Assembly (NCBI GenBank): GCA_029287515.1
Contig: JARFQZ010000306.1
Coordinates: 1-14,835, forward strand
Direction of reading: 5' to 3'
Length of the DNA stretch: 14,835 nucleotides
From: Lysobacterales bacterium
Lineage (GTDB): Bacteria > Pseudomonadota > Gammaproteobacteria > Xanthomonadales > SZUA-36
Shown: positions 1-6,963 of the stretch, piece by piece
How the letters are laid out: the number at the start of each line of letters is the position of its first letter
Numbering within the stretch: position 1 is the stretch's first letter
Notes under the pieces: model-generated
Seen by the model: only the letters and a program-made list of their open reading frames with translations
What the model was told of the DNA's origin: nothing
The model's database searches: none
Position numbers and translations under genes: made by a program

Positions 1-387
1 CTGCTTTCCGATGGTTTCGGTGCTGCCGAAGAGCCTGGTGCTGCCTGAAACGTCCAGGAATGCCTCGTCCAGTGAAAGCCCTTCGACGTGCGGCGTGAAA
101 TCGCGGAATATTGAAAATACTTCTGCTGATTTTTCCCGGTACCTGGCCATGCGCGGACGAATGAAACAACCCTGCGGGCAAAGCCGTCTGGCCCGGCTCA
201 TCGGCAGCGCCGAATGCACGCCAAATTTCCGTGCCTCGTAGCTGGCCGTGGCCACCACGCCGCGGGGGCCAAGCCCGCCGACGATGACCGGTTTTTCGCG
301 CAAGGAGGGATCATCCAGGCATTCGACCGACGCATAGAATGCATCCATGTCCACGTGGATTATCGCCCGTTGCGCGGTCTTTTCCAT
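1..387 (-). CDS. dinB: DNA polymerase IV (Y-family), N-terminal part, cut by window edge
   Basis: Reverse translation from the ATG at 387-385 gives 129 open codons that run off the window edge, so only the N-terminal third of a protein of about 350 residues is visible. It matches the DinB palm and fingers: HVDMDAFYASVE at residues 11-22 holds catalytic Asp13, with Tyr18 at the steric-gate position (Phe13 in E. coli). RGVVATASYEARKFGV (42-57) is the conserved nucleotide-binding region, and SLDEAFLDV (105-113) carries catalytic Asp107 and Glu108. The family is an error-prone translesion polymerase working on damaged or stalled templates. The next Met (residue 14) lies inside the active-site motif, so 387 is the only sensible start. 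There is no Shine-Dalgarno at normal spacing. A perfect TATAAT lies 6 bases upstream of the ATG, suggesting a leaderless message. No LexA-type CTGT-N8-ACAG box was seen nearby. Identification is secure; regulation is inferred. Confidence 0.96.
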   Translation of the reverse strand, partial: MEKTAQRAIIHVDMDAFYASVECLDDPSLREKPVIVGGLGPRGVVATASYEARKFGVHSALPMSRARRLCPQGCFIRPRMARYREKSAEVFSIFRDFTPHVEGLSLDEAFLDVSGSTRLFGSTETIGKQ

Positions 388-398
388 TACTTCATTAT
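370..398 (+). promoter_or_regulatory. candidate promoter of the class V aminotransferase gene, giving a leaderless message
   Basis: TTGCGC at 370-375, a 17-base spacer and CATTAT at 393-398 form a weak sigma70-like promoter, with the TTG core of the -35 and 4 of 6 bases of the -10, including -11A and -7T. Standard spacing places +1 at 405, the A of the ATG start codon. No ribosome binding site precedes that ATG, which fits a leaderless transcript. The match is modest and the call is an inference. Confidence 0.35.
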
Positions 399-399
399 A
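394..399 (-). promoter_or_regulatory. candidate -10 element of dinB
   Basis: Read on the minus strand, 399-394 is a perfect TATAAT. Six bases separate it from the dinB ATG, so the expected +1 is base 387, the A of that ATG. No recognisable -35 hexamer was found at 16-18 bases upstream. It shares five bases with the plus-strand -10 candidate of the divergent gene. Confidence 0.45.
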
Positions 400-404
400 G
401 CCCT

Positions 405-1562
405 ATGCCAGAGACCCACAGCCTCGCAAAACCTGATATTGCCGACCAGTTTCCCATCCTTGAAAACGGCCTGTATTTCAACCACGCCGCGATCGGTCCA
501 TGGCCCCGGTGCGCAGCCGAGGCGGTTCAGCAATTCGCTGAAGAAAACCTGAGGCAAGGCTCCGGGGGCTACCGCGAATGGTACGCCCGCGAAAATGATC
601 TCAGGCAAGGGCTGAAGACCCTGCTGGGTGCGTCGAGCACCGCGGATATTGCACTGCTCAAGAACACCAGCGAAGGCATCAGCACCGTTGCTTTCGGGTT
701 GGATTGGCAGCCGGGCGATAACATCGTGCTTCCCGCGGATGAATTTCCCTCCAACCGTTTGCCCTGGCTGGCACAGGCGGACAAAGGTGTGGAGATCCGC
801 GAAGTCGACATCCGGTCGGCGGCCAACGCGGAACAGGCACTGCTCGATGCCATCGACGCCGATACCCGTCTTTTGTCCGTCAGCGCCGTTCAGTGGCAAG
901 ACGGCTTCAGGCTGGATTTAGAGGTGCTCGGGGAGGCCTGCCGCCGTCGGGGCGTTCTGTTTTTTGTCGATGCCATTCAGCAACTGGGCGCGCTGCCGAT
1001 GGATGTGCAAGGTTGTCACATTGATTTCCTGGCTGCGGATGCCCACAAGTGGCTGCTGGCCCCGGAAGGCATCGCGGTTTTCTTTTGCAGCGAATCGGCG
1101 CGACCGCAACTTCAGTTACTGCAGCAGGGCTGGCACATGTTCGAACGTCCGTTTGATTTTGAACGAAGCCAATGGACGCCGGCGAGCAGCGCCAAAAGGT
1201 TTGAGGCGGGAAGCCCGAATACCATCGGCCAGGCCGCCCTGCACGCTTCGGTCCAACTCCTGCTCCGTTTCGGGATGGAAGATGTGGGTCATCGTGTGCT
1301 GGCCAATACACGGTTCCTGATGGAGCAACTGGCTGATATCCCGGGCGCCCGAATCGCCAGCCGTGAATCAGCTCGGCGGCAGTCGGGCATCGTCAGTTTC
1401 GCGATTGACTCCATTCCCCTTGATTCACTTCATCACCAGTTAACCGAAGCCGGTGCAAGCACGGTTATCCGCGGCCAGGCAATCCGTGTGTCACCCCATT
1501 TCTACCAGGACGAAACACAACTGGGTCAATTTCTGGAGATCATTGTCAGGGCTCTGCCCTGA
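405..1562 (+). CDS. class V PLP-dependent aminotransferase-fold enzyme, substrate unknown
   Basis: The product is 385 residues from the ATG at 405. An in-frame ATG at 339 would add 22 residues but would lie inside the divergent dinB gene, so 405 is preferred. Class V fold type I features are visible: YFNHAAIGPWP near residues 24-34, NTSEG (87-91) at the phosphate-binding position, Asp189 and Gln192 in FFVDAIQQ for the PLP ring, and Lys215 in DAHKW as the Schiff-base lysine. Proteins of this type are often annotated as selenocysteine lyase, cysteine desulfurase or isopenicillin-N epimerase. Here the C-terminal region that carries the catalytic Cys of desulfurases instead reads VIRGQAIRVSPHFY (about 346-359), without cysteine, so desulfurase activity is unlikely. 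The gene stands alone, divergent from dinB, and its stop lies 3 bases from the convergent pilZ stop. The fold and cofactor are confident; the reaction is not assigned. Confidence 0.88.
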   Translation: MPETHSLAKPDIADQFPILENGLYFNHAAIGPWPRCAAEAVQQFAEENLRQGSGGYREWYARENDLRQGLKTLLGASSTADIALLKNTSEGISTVAFGLDWQPGDNIVLPADEFPSNRLPWLAQADKGVEIREVDIRSAANAEQALLDAIDADTRLLSVSAVQWQDGFRLDLEVLGEACRRRGVLFFVDAIQQLGALPMDVQGCHIDFLAADAHKWLLAPEGIAVFFCSESARPQLQLLQQGWHMFERPFDFERSQWTPASSAKRFEAGSPNTIGQAALHASVQLLLRFGMEDVGHRVLANTRFLMEQLADIPGARIASRESARRQSGIVSFAIDSIPLDSLHHQLTEAGASTVIRGQAIRVSPHFYQDETQLGQFLEIIVRALP

Positions 1563-1565
1563 ACG

Positions 1566-1907
1566 CTACATCGTGTGGGTGGACTTGTTGCTTTTGAGCT
1601 GGGTGGCAAGGTGTGACTCAATGACCGTGCGCGCATGCGCCCCGTCCTGGGTGTCGGCAAATTGGACGCCAATGCCCGCTTTACGGTTTCCCGCTGCACC
1701 CTGCGGGGTGATCCAGATGACTTTTCCGGGGATGGGTAAACGCTCTTCAAATTCCATGACGGTCAGCAACAGGAATACTTCGTCGCCGAGATTGAACTTC
1801 TTGGTGCTCGGCACGAACAGCCCGCCACCGCTGACAAATGGCATGTAAGACTTGTAAAGCGCCTGCCTGTCCTTGATCGAAAGTGAGAGTATTCCTTGCT
1901 GCGCCAT
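1566..1907 (-). CDS. pilZ: type IV pilus PilZ-domain protein
   Basis: This 113-residue protein is collinear with Pseudomonas PilZ: GILSLSIKD near the N-terminus, YMPFVSGGGLFVPS (21-34), LGDEVFLLLTVM, GKVIWITPQGAAGNR and a C-terminal THTM. In the known family, PilZ supports type IV pilus assembly and twitching by interacting with the FimX/PilB system in the cytoplasm. The N-terminal RxxxR arginine motif that binds cyclic di-GMP in other PilZ domains is absent, as it is in Pseudomonas PilZ, so direct c-di-GMP binding is not expected. A strong AGGAAGG ribosome binding site precedes the ATG and partly overlaps the holB stop codon, indicating coupling to holB. It is the last gene of the long minus-strand run. 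No hairpin terminator follows: only 3 bases separate its stop from that of the convergent aminotransferase gene. Confidence 0.93.
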   Translation of the reverse strand: MAQQGILSLSIKDRQALYKSYMPFVSGGGLFVPSTKKFNLGDEVFLLLTVMEFEERLPIPGKVIWITPQGAAGNRKAGIGVQFADTQDGAHARTVIESHLATQLKSNKSTHTM

Positions 1908-1917
1908 TGGTTCCTTC

Positions 1918-2850
1918 CTAAGCTCTGAGTCGGGCCCATTGTATCAGCCAATCCTGCAGAAGAAAGTCCTTGCGAACCGGCGTGGCCATCAGCTTCCGGT
2001 TTTTGTCCGCGGCAGACTGCAGAATTGACAGCTGGAGAGCCGTCTCATGCGGCTGACCACCAGCCTTGATTCTGTCTGCCGTGAACAGTGAAATCCACGA
2101 CCAGAGTGAATCAGGCTCGATGTCACCCAATGCAGCCATCGCCGCACCGGAACTCATTCTGCCGGAACCCAGGTCGTCCAGCGTGTCAAGGAGCAGACGG
2201 TATTGATCCGTGGTGCCATTATTGATCAGATCCCGGGCGACCAGGGGGCTGCCGGCGGCCGCCTGCATTGCCGCTTTGGACTCAGCGGGGTCGAAGCCAT
2301 GTTCGGAGCCTAACCAGTCAAGAACCGTCGAGGGGCCGGGAGGCCGGATATACAGGTTCTGGCAGCGGCTGCGAATGGTAGCCGGCAAGCGTGCTACATC
2401 GTGAGAAACCAGCACCAGAATCGTATCGCCGGGTGGCTCTTCCAGCGTTTTCAGCAAGGCGTTGGCCGAATTTTTGTTCATCGCTTCAGCAGGATGGATC
2501 AATGCAGCCTTGCGATGACTGATGGTGTTGGTGAGGTTCAGCGATGCGATCAGGCGCCGGACCTGGTCGACGACTATTTCTTTGCGCAGTTCACCTGTCC
2601 TCGGGTGCTCTTCAAAGGTAATCAGCTGGCGATCGGGATGAGCCCCGGTGTCCAGCAACTGGCACGAACGACAGTGCCCGCAGGCAGGATAGCCGCCTTC
2701 AAGGCAAAGGATGCCTGCAGTAAACGATTCAGCGAGCAAGGTTTTGCCTGTGCCCCTGGGACCCGACAAAAGCAGTGCATGCGGCAACCTGCCCTGCTCG
2801 AAGCGGACCCGGAATTCCGATTCAACGGCTTCAAGCCAGGGAAAATTCAC
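1918..2850 (-). CDS. holB: DNA polymerase III delta-prime subunit
   Basis: The 310-residue product is an AAA+ clamp-loader subunit that helps place the beta sliding clamp on DNA. Visible features are a P-loop GPRGTGKT (30-37), four zinc-binding cysteines at residues 49, 57, 60 and 63, NALLKTLEEPP in the conserved AAA+ core, and an SRC motif (ATIRSRCQNL), as in the family. The start codon is GTG at 2850-2848, overlapping the tmk stop as GTGA, so translation is probably coupled to tmk. Length is close to the usual 320-335 residues. The order tmk-holB-pilZ is the same as in Pseudomonas. Confidence 0.96.
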   Translation of the reverse strand: MNFPWLEAVESEFRVRFEQGRLPHALLLSGPRGTGKTLLAESFTAGILCLEGGYPACGHCRSCQLLDTGAHPDRQLITFEEHPRTGELRKEIVVDQVRRLIASLNLTNTISHRKAALIHPAEAMNKNSANALLKTLEEPPGDTILVLVSHDVARLPATIRSRCQNLYIRPPGPSTVLDWLGSEHGFDPAESKAAMQAAAGSPLVARDLINNGTTDQYRLLLDTLDDLGSGRMSSGAAMAALGDIEPDSLWSWISLFTADRIKAGGQPHETALQLSILQSAADKNRKLMATPVRKDFLLQDWLIQWARLRA

Positions 2851-3473
2851 GGTTCAAGCCTTTCTTCGAGCACGTCGTGAATTTGTGCCCAGACAGACTC
2901 GACATCCCCGGAGGCGTCGATCACCGCGAAACGTTCCGGGGAGGCGCCTGCCCGTTCCAGGTAGGCAGCCCGCACGCGATCAAAGAATGGGTGTGATTCC
3001 ATTTCAAAGCGATCAGCCTCGCTTCGTTTTCCGGCCCTTTTCAGCCCCTGTTCCACCGGCAAGTCCAGCAACAACGTAAGGTCCGGCTGGAGATCTCCGT
3101 GAACGAGGATTTCAAGCGTTTCGATGTCGTCAAGGGGAAGACCTCTGCCACCCCCCTGGTATGCCCATGTTGCGTCCGTGAACCGGTCACAAAGAACGCA
3201 ATGACCCCGGGCCAGCTCCGGGCGGATCAATTCTGCCAGGTGTTGCGACCGGGCGGCGAACAACAACAGCAATTCGGCCTGTCCCGACAGTGCATTGTTT
3301 TCCCGGTCAAGCAGGACATTCCGAAGCTTCTCAGCCAGAACCGTGCCGCCCGGTTCACGGGTGGTGACAACCTCGTATCCCGCTGTTTTCAGCCATTCGG
3401 CGACACGGCCCATCATCGTGGATTTGCCGGCGCCTTCACCTCCTTCCATGGTTATGAATTTTCCCCTCATCAT
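2847..3473 (-). CDS. tmk: thymidylate kinase
   Basis: The 208-residue enzyme phosphorylates dTMP to dTDP with ATP, an essential step of dTTP synthesis. The P-loop GGEGAGKS (11-18), the TREPGGT dTMP-binding segment (38-44), DRF (96-98) and YQGGGRGL (105-112) are all in place. The P-loop lacks the arginine of type I enzymes, while the LID segment around residues 146-156 is arginine-rich (KRAGKRSEADRF), which marks the bacterial type II form. Two adjacent ATG codons are possible starts: 3473, which forms an ATGA overlap with the mltG stop, or 3470, which is better spaced from the AAGGA ahead of it and gives the usual MRGKFIT-like N-terminus. The 3-base difference does not affect identity. It overlaps holB by 4 bases downstream. 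Confidence 0.97.
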   Translation of the reverse strand: MMRGKFITMEGGEGAGKSTMMGRVAEWLKTAGYEVVTTREPGGTVLAEKLRNVLLDRENNALSGQAELLLLFAARSQHLAELIRPELARGHCVLCDRFTDATWAYQGGGRGLPLDDIETLEILVHGDLQPDLTLLLDLPVEQGLKRAGKRSEADRFEMESHPFFDRVRAAYLERAGASPERFAVIDASGDVESVWAQIHDVLEERLEP

Positions 3474-4471
3474 TCCTTACCTGTCAGTTTGTTCACCGCT
3501 GCCTGGTGCTCCTCGAGCGTCACTGAAAAAGTATGCCCGCCCTTGCCGTTCGCCACGAAATACAGGGTGTCACCTGCTGCCAGACTTGCTGCCGCCACCA
3601 GTGAGGCTCGCCCCGGCATGGCGATAGGCGTGGGGGGCAAGCCATGGCGGGTATACGTATTGTAGGGCGTGTCCGCCTTCAGATCACGGCGCCGGATATC
3701 CCCGTCGAACGAGTCTCCCATGCCATAAATAACCGTGGGGTCCGTCTGCAGGCGCATCCGCTTGTTCAGGCGGCGGATGAAAACCCCGGCTATCTGGGCA
3801 CGCTCTTCATCGAGTGAAGTCTCCTTCTCTATGATCGACGCAAGAATCAGCAACTCGTAAGGGGTCTCGAGCGGCAATCCCAGCTCCCTGCTCTCCCATG
3901 CGTCAGCCAAAGCCTGTTGCATGGCCTTGTGTGCCCTGACCAGGATGTCCCGGTCGGAATCGCCCCGGGTGAACTGGTAGGTTTCGGGTAAGAACCAGCC
4001 CTCGGGATAGTTCGAACCAGGAGTTTCACCCAGTATCGAACCATCTCCGTCCGGGTCTGATTTCAATTCCTGCTCCAGGATATCTTCCTCTGCGAGCGCA
4101 GCCAGCAATTGCTTATAAGTCCAGCCTTCAACCAACGTGAAACGATACTGGAGCACCGCGCCGCTGGACAGCTTGTTCAAAACTCTTTGAGGGCCCCAAC
4201 CACGCTCCAGCTGATACTCGCCGGCCTGGTAAAGGTGGGGTTCCAGCCGCATCAGTAAACGCCATTCCCAGCCCGGCCGTGTCAGGCCCATATCCGCCAG
4301 TTGATGGACGATTGCCGCCCCGCTTGCTCCGGAGTCAAGTTCAAATACCTGGCCGCCGGCCGGAATATCGAGAGGGGTGTCCAGAAAAGTCCTGTACTGC
4401 ATCCAAACGTATCCCGCAGCGACACCCAGGACCAGGGTAATAACAACCAGGAGCAGGCCGACCGTTCTCAT
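3470..4471 (-). CDS. mltG: endolytic murein transglycosylase (YceG family)
   Basis: From the ATG at 4471 the product is 333 residues. An in-frame GTG at 4507 would add 12 residues but overlaps pabC by 32 bases, whereas 4471 lies 4 bases past the pabC stop, so 4471 is preferred. The N-terminus has a short cytoplasmic tail and one membrane helix (about residues 4-24). A periplasmic LysM-like region follows, then the catalytic domain with PEGWFLPETY (156-165), ASIIEKET (211-218; catalytic Glu at about 215) and RLQTDPTVIYGMG (240-252). The family cleaves nascent glycan strands at the inner membrane and is thought to terminate peptidoglycan polymerisation. Placement between pabC and tmk is the standard gammaproteobacterial order. 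The stop overlaps the tmk start (ATGA). Confidence 0.95.
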   Translation of the reverse strand: MRTVGLLLVVITLVLGVAAGYVWMQYRTFLDTPLDIPAGGQVFELDSGASGAAIVHQLADMGLTRPGWEWRLLMRLEPHLYQAGEYQLERGWGPQRVLNKLSSGAVLQYRFTLVEGWTYKQLLAALAEEDILEQELKSDPDGDGSILGETPGSNYPEGWFLPETYQFTRGDSDRDILVRAHKAMQQALADAWESRELGLPLETPYELLILASIIEKETSLDEERAQIAGVFIRRLNKRMRLQTDPTVIYGMGDSFDGDIRRRDLKADTPYNTYTRHGLPPTPIAMPGRASLVAAASLAAGDTLYFVANGKGGHTFSVTLEEHQAAVNKLTGKE

Positions 4472-4475
4472 CTTC

Positions 4476-5279
4476 TCACTGCTCTTCCAACCATTGCCTG
4501 ACTTCACGGGTGACCGGCCCTATCTCGTATTCCCAGTGATCAATGCGGATGACCGGCAATATACCGTTTTCAGAACTGCAGACAAATACCTCTTCTGCTT
4601 CGGGCAGCATGTCCAGCAACAGGCGGCGCTGTTCGCAGCGCTCGCGGAAAGCGCCCAGTATGGCTGCACGCATGACCCCTCGAATACCGCAGCGATCGAG
4701 CCTCGGGGTCAGCAGCCGCCCGGCGTAAACGAGAAAAATGTTGCTGGAAACGCCACAGATGACATGGTCTTCCCTGTCGAGCAGGATCCCTTCGTGCACG
4801 AGCGGATCGTCCCATTCAGCCCGGGCCATGACCTGCTCAAGCCGGTTCAGGTGCCTTATACCGGCCAGCGCCGGTTGTATCCCCAGCCGTAATTCACAGA
4901 CTCGCGCGCGAATACCGAAAACACCCGGATCGCGTTCGGCCTCGGGCCACGGATGCGAACTCACGACCCGGTTGCTCTGCGTCAACCCCGATGGCGAATA
5001 GTCTCTTTCCGATGAACCACGAGTAATGATGATTTTAACGATGCATCTCGACTGCCCGGCGGAGACGGTTTTCAGTTCCCGAAGCAGAATCGGTTGTGGG
5101 ACAGCCGCGATTCCGAGTCTTTCACACCCCGCGGCCAGGCGATCCATGTGGCTCTGCCAGAATCGGGGCTGCCCGCCGGTCACCATGATGGTCTCGAACA
5201 GGCCGTCTCCATACTGCAGCCCACGGTCGGCGGTGGAGATCCTGCCGGAAATTTCACCATCTACCAGGCATTCATACAT
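4476..5279 (-). CDS. pabC: PabC-family (aminodeoxychorismate lyase-like) protein lacking key PLP residues
   Basis: The 267-residue class IV aminotransferase-fold protein aligns along its length with E. coli PabC, which makes 4-aminobenzoate and pyruvate from aminodeoxychorismate for folate synthesis. Conserved parts include DRGLQYGDGLFET (18-30), HLNRLEQV (143-150), TPRLD (191-195) and the phosphate-binding GIRGVMR (198-204). Two cofactor residues are changed. The Schiff-base lysine (Lys140 in E. coli, in AGIKHLNR) is Arg142, codon AGG at 4856-4854. The glutamate five residues before the conserved Asn, which contacts the PLP pyridine nitrogen, is Cys175, codon TGT at 4757-4755. The glycine-rich RGSGGRGY loop reads RGSSERDY (87-94). 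The frame is intact, with a good AGGAG ribosome binding site and the usual fabF-pabC-mltG setting. It may be a pseudo-enzyme or have a changed role; ordinary lyase activity is doubtful. Family membership is confident, function is not. Confidence 0.9.
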   Translation of the reverse strand: MYECLVDGEISGRISTADRGLQYGDGLFETIMVTGGQPRFWQSHMDRLAAGCERLGIAAVPQPILLRELKTVSAGQSRCIVKIIITRGSSERDYSPSGLTQSNRVVSSHPWPEAERDPGVFGIRARVCELRLGIQPALAGIRHLNRLEQVMARAEWDDPLVHEGILLDREDHVICGVSSNIFLVYAGRLLTPRLDRCGIRGVMRAAILGAFRERCEQRRLLLDMLPEAEEVFVCSSENGILPVIRIDHWEYEIGPVTREVRQWLEEQ

Positions 5280-5323
5280 GTTGCTCTCCTGGATTCCGGC
5301 AGACTCGGACTCAATCCCTGCAT

Positions 5324-6574
5324 TCAGTTCCTGAGGCTTTTGAAGACCAGTGTCCCGTTGGTCCCGCCAAAACCGAAAGAATTGGATAAAACGATATCAA
5401 CCGGTTCCTCCCTTGCTTCGTTCGGGACATAATCCAGATCACATCCTTCGCCCGGATGATCCAGGTTGATGGTCGGGGGAAGCACACCGTCCCTTATGGA
5501 CAACACGGAGAACACCGCTTCGGCACCGCCGGCAGCGCCCAGCATGTGCCCGGTCATCGATTTGGTTGAACTGACCTTGAGCTTGTAGGCGTGGTCACCG
5601 AAAACCGCTTTGACAGCATCGGATTCTGCCCGGTCGCCCAGCGGGGTCGATGTGCCGTGGGCATTGATGTAGTCCACATCTACAGGACTGACTGCGGCAT
5701 CCGCCAGGGCGATTCTCATGCAGCGTGCGGCGCCCTCGCCGTCTTCCGGTGGTGCGGTCATGTGGTGGGCATCACCACTCATGCCAAACCCGACCAGTTC
5801 CGCGATAATATTGGCGCCCCTGGCACGCGCATGTTCCAACTCTTCAATGACCATGACGCCCGCCCCGTTGGCCAATACAAATCCGTCCCGGTCGCGATCC
5901 CAGGGCCGGCTGGCGGCTTCGGGATCGTCGTTGCGCGTAGACATGGCCTTGGCGGTAATGAATCCCGCCATGGAGGTCGGCGTCGTCGCGTATTCGGCTC
6001 CGCCGGCTATCATGACATCGGCGTCGCCGTGTTCGATCATCCGGGCTGCCAGGCCGATGTTATGGGTCGCCGTTGTACAGGCTGATACAACGGCCAGGTT
6101 GGGTCCCTTGAAGCCGTACTGAATGGAAAGAATTCCACTGATCATGTTGACAATGGCGCCGGGGATGTAAAACGGGGAGATTCGCCGGGGCCCCTTGTCC
6201 TGGTAAATCAACATGTTTTTTTCTATCGCCGAAATACCACCGATACCGGAGCCTATCGCGCAACCCACGCGGTCGAGGTCGAGCTTTTCGTCCTGCACTT
6301 CGAGGCCCGCGTCAGACAGGGCGTCATGCGACGCGGCAAGGCCGTAATGCACGAAGGTGTCGTAGCGCCTGGCTTCCTTACCCGAAAGGTAGTCCGTGAC
6401 TTCAAATCCACGAATTTCGCCCGCTATCCTGGTCCCGAGCTGTGAAGCATCGAAATCCGTCACCGGGCCGATGCCGCTCTTTCCGTTGCATACCGCTTCC
6501 CAGGCGGAAGCGACGGAGTTACCGACCGGAGCGATCAGGCCAAGGCCTGTAACAACAACTCGACGTGCTGACAC
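5324..6574 (-). CDS. fabF: 3-oxoacyl-ACP synthase II
   Basis: The 416-residue condensing enzyme extends acyl-ACP chains with malonyl-ACP in type II fatty-acid synthesis. The Cys-His-His active site is complete: Cys166 in VSACTTATHN, His306 in NAHGTSTPLGD and His343 in KSMTGHMLGAAGG. The C-terminal SNSFGFGGTNG loop is present. Length matches E. coli FabF (413). The start is GTG at 6574-6572, giving MSARRVVVTG, with a GAGGAAG ribosome binding site a few bases upstream. It follows acpP and precedes pabC by 44 bases, as in many gammaproteobacteria. Confidence 0.98.
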   Translation of the reverse strand: MSARRVVVTGLGLIAPVGNSVASAWEAVCNGKSGIGPVTDFDASQLGTRIAGEIRGFEVTDYLSGKEARRYDTFVHYGLAASHDALSDAGLEVQDEKLDLDRVGCAIGSGIGGISAIEKNMLIYQDKGPRRISPFYIPGAIVNMISGILSIQYGFKGPNLAVVSACTTATHNIGLAARMIEHGDADVMIAGGAEYATTPTSMAGFITAKAMSTRNDDPEAASRPWDRDRDGFVLANGAGVMVIEELEHARARGANIIAELVGFGMSGDAHHMTAPPEDGEGAARCMRIALADAAVSPVDVDYINAHGTSTPLGDRAESDAVKAVFGDHAYKLKVSSTKSMTGHMLGAAGGAEAVFSVLSIRDGVLPPTINLDHPGEGCDLDYVPNEAREEPVDIVLSNSFGFGGTNGTLVFKSLRN

Positions 6575-6613
6575 TTTTTCTTCCTCGTGAAGAACGGGGC
6601 TTCAAATTGACAA

Positions 6614-6634
6614 CGGCCGGCAAAAAGCCGGCCG
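6614..6634 (-). other. strong hairpin in the acpP-fabF spacer
   Basis: An 8-base perfect stem, CGGCCGGC (6614-6621) pairing with GCCGGCCG (6627-6634), encloses a 5-base loop in the 87-base spacer between acpP and fabF. The minus-strand transcript has no run of U after the stem, so it is not a standard intrinsic terminator. A likely role is partial termination or protection of the upstream acpP message, which would allow acyl carrier protein to be made in excess of FabF. The structure is seen directly; the role is inferred. Confidence 0.55.
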
Positions 6635-6661
6635 CCCTGAAACGTTGCGTGATGCGAAAGT

Positions 6662-6895
6662 TCAGATATGGGCTTGAACGTAGTCAATAGCCTGCTGAAC
6701 GCTGGTTATTTTTTCGGCTTCTTCGTCCGGAATTTCGCATTCGAATTCTTCCTCGAGCGCCATGACGAGCTCGACGGTATCCAGGGAGTCTGCGCCAAGA
6801 TCATCCACGAATGAGGCACTGGGGGTTACCTCATCGTCCTTGACACCAAGCTGTTCTATAACAATCTTTTTGACGCGATCTTCAATACTGCTCAT
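6662..6895 (-). CDS. acpP: acyl carrier protein
   Basis: The 77-residue, highly acidic protein carries growing acyl chains on a 4'-phosphopantetheine arm. The attachment serine is Ser37 in the DSL motif of LGADSLDTVELVMALEEEF. Length and sequence are almost the same as E. coli AcpP. A GAGGA stands 10 bases ahead of the ATG, slightly farther than usual. It lies in its standard place between fabG and fabF, with spacers of 68 and 87 bases, longer than elsewhere in the run, which leaves room for its own expression control. Confidence 0.99.
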   Translation of the reverse strand: MSSIEDRVKKIVIEQLGVKDDEVTPSASFVDDLGADSLDTVELVMALEEEFECEIPDEEAEKITSVQQAIDYVQAHI

Positions 6896-6963
6896 TGAGA
6901 TACATTCCTCTTTGGGGGGATTCAGTCTGGCAATTTTAGTTAATCTGCGGCTGTGATGCCAGT

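Noticed and set aside
339..404. Upstream ATG for the class V aminotransferase (22 extra residues)
   Set aside because: It would overlap the divergent dinB gene by 49 bases, and the added residues do not resemble the family N-terminus.
3099..3665. A 188-codon plus-strand open frame opposite tmk and mltG
   Set aside because: Antisense shadow of two essential-type genes with complete motifs; no domain recognised.
4476..5279. Frameshift or pseudogene explanation for pabC
   Set aside because: The frame is continuous at normal length and remaining motifs keep their order and spacing, so the lost residues are substitutions rather than frame damage.
6882..6905. Seven-codon open frame starting 10 bases before acpP and overlapping its start
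   Set aside because: The GAGGA lies directly against its ATG, too close for efficient use, and better suits acpP. A regulatory upstream peptide cannot be supported from one sequence.
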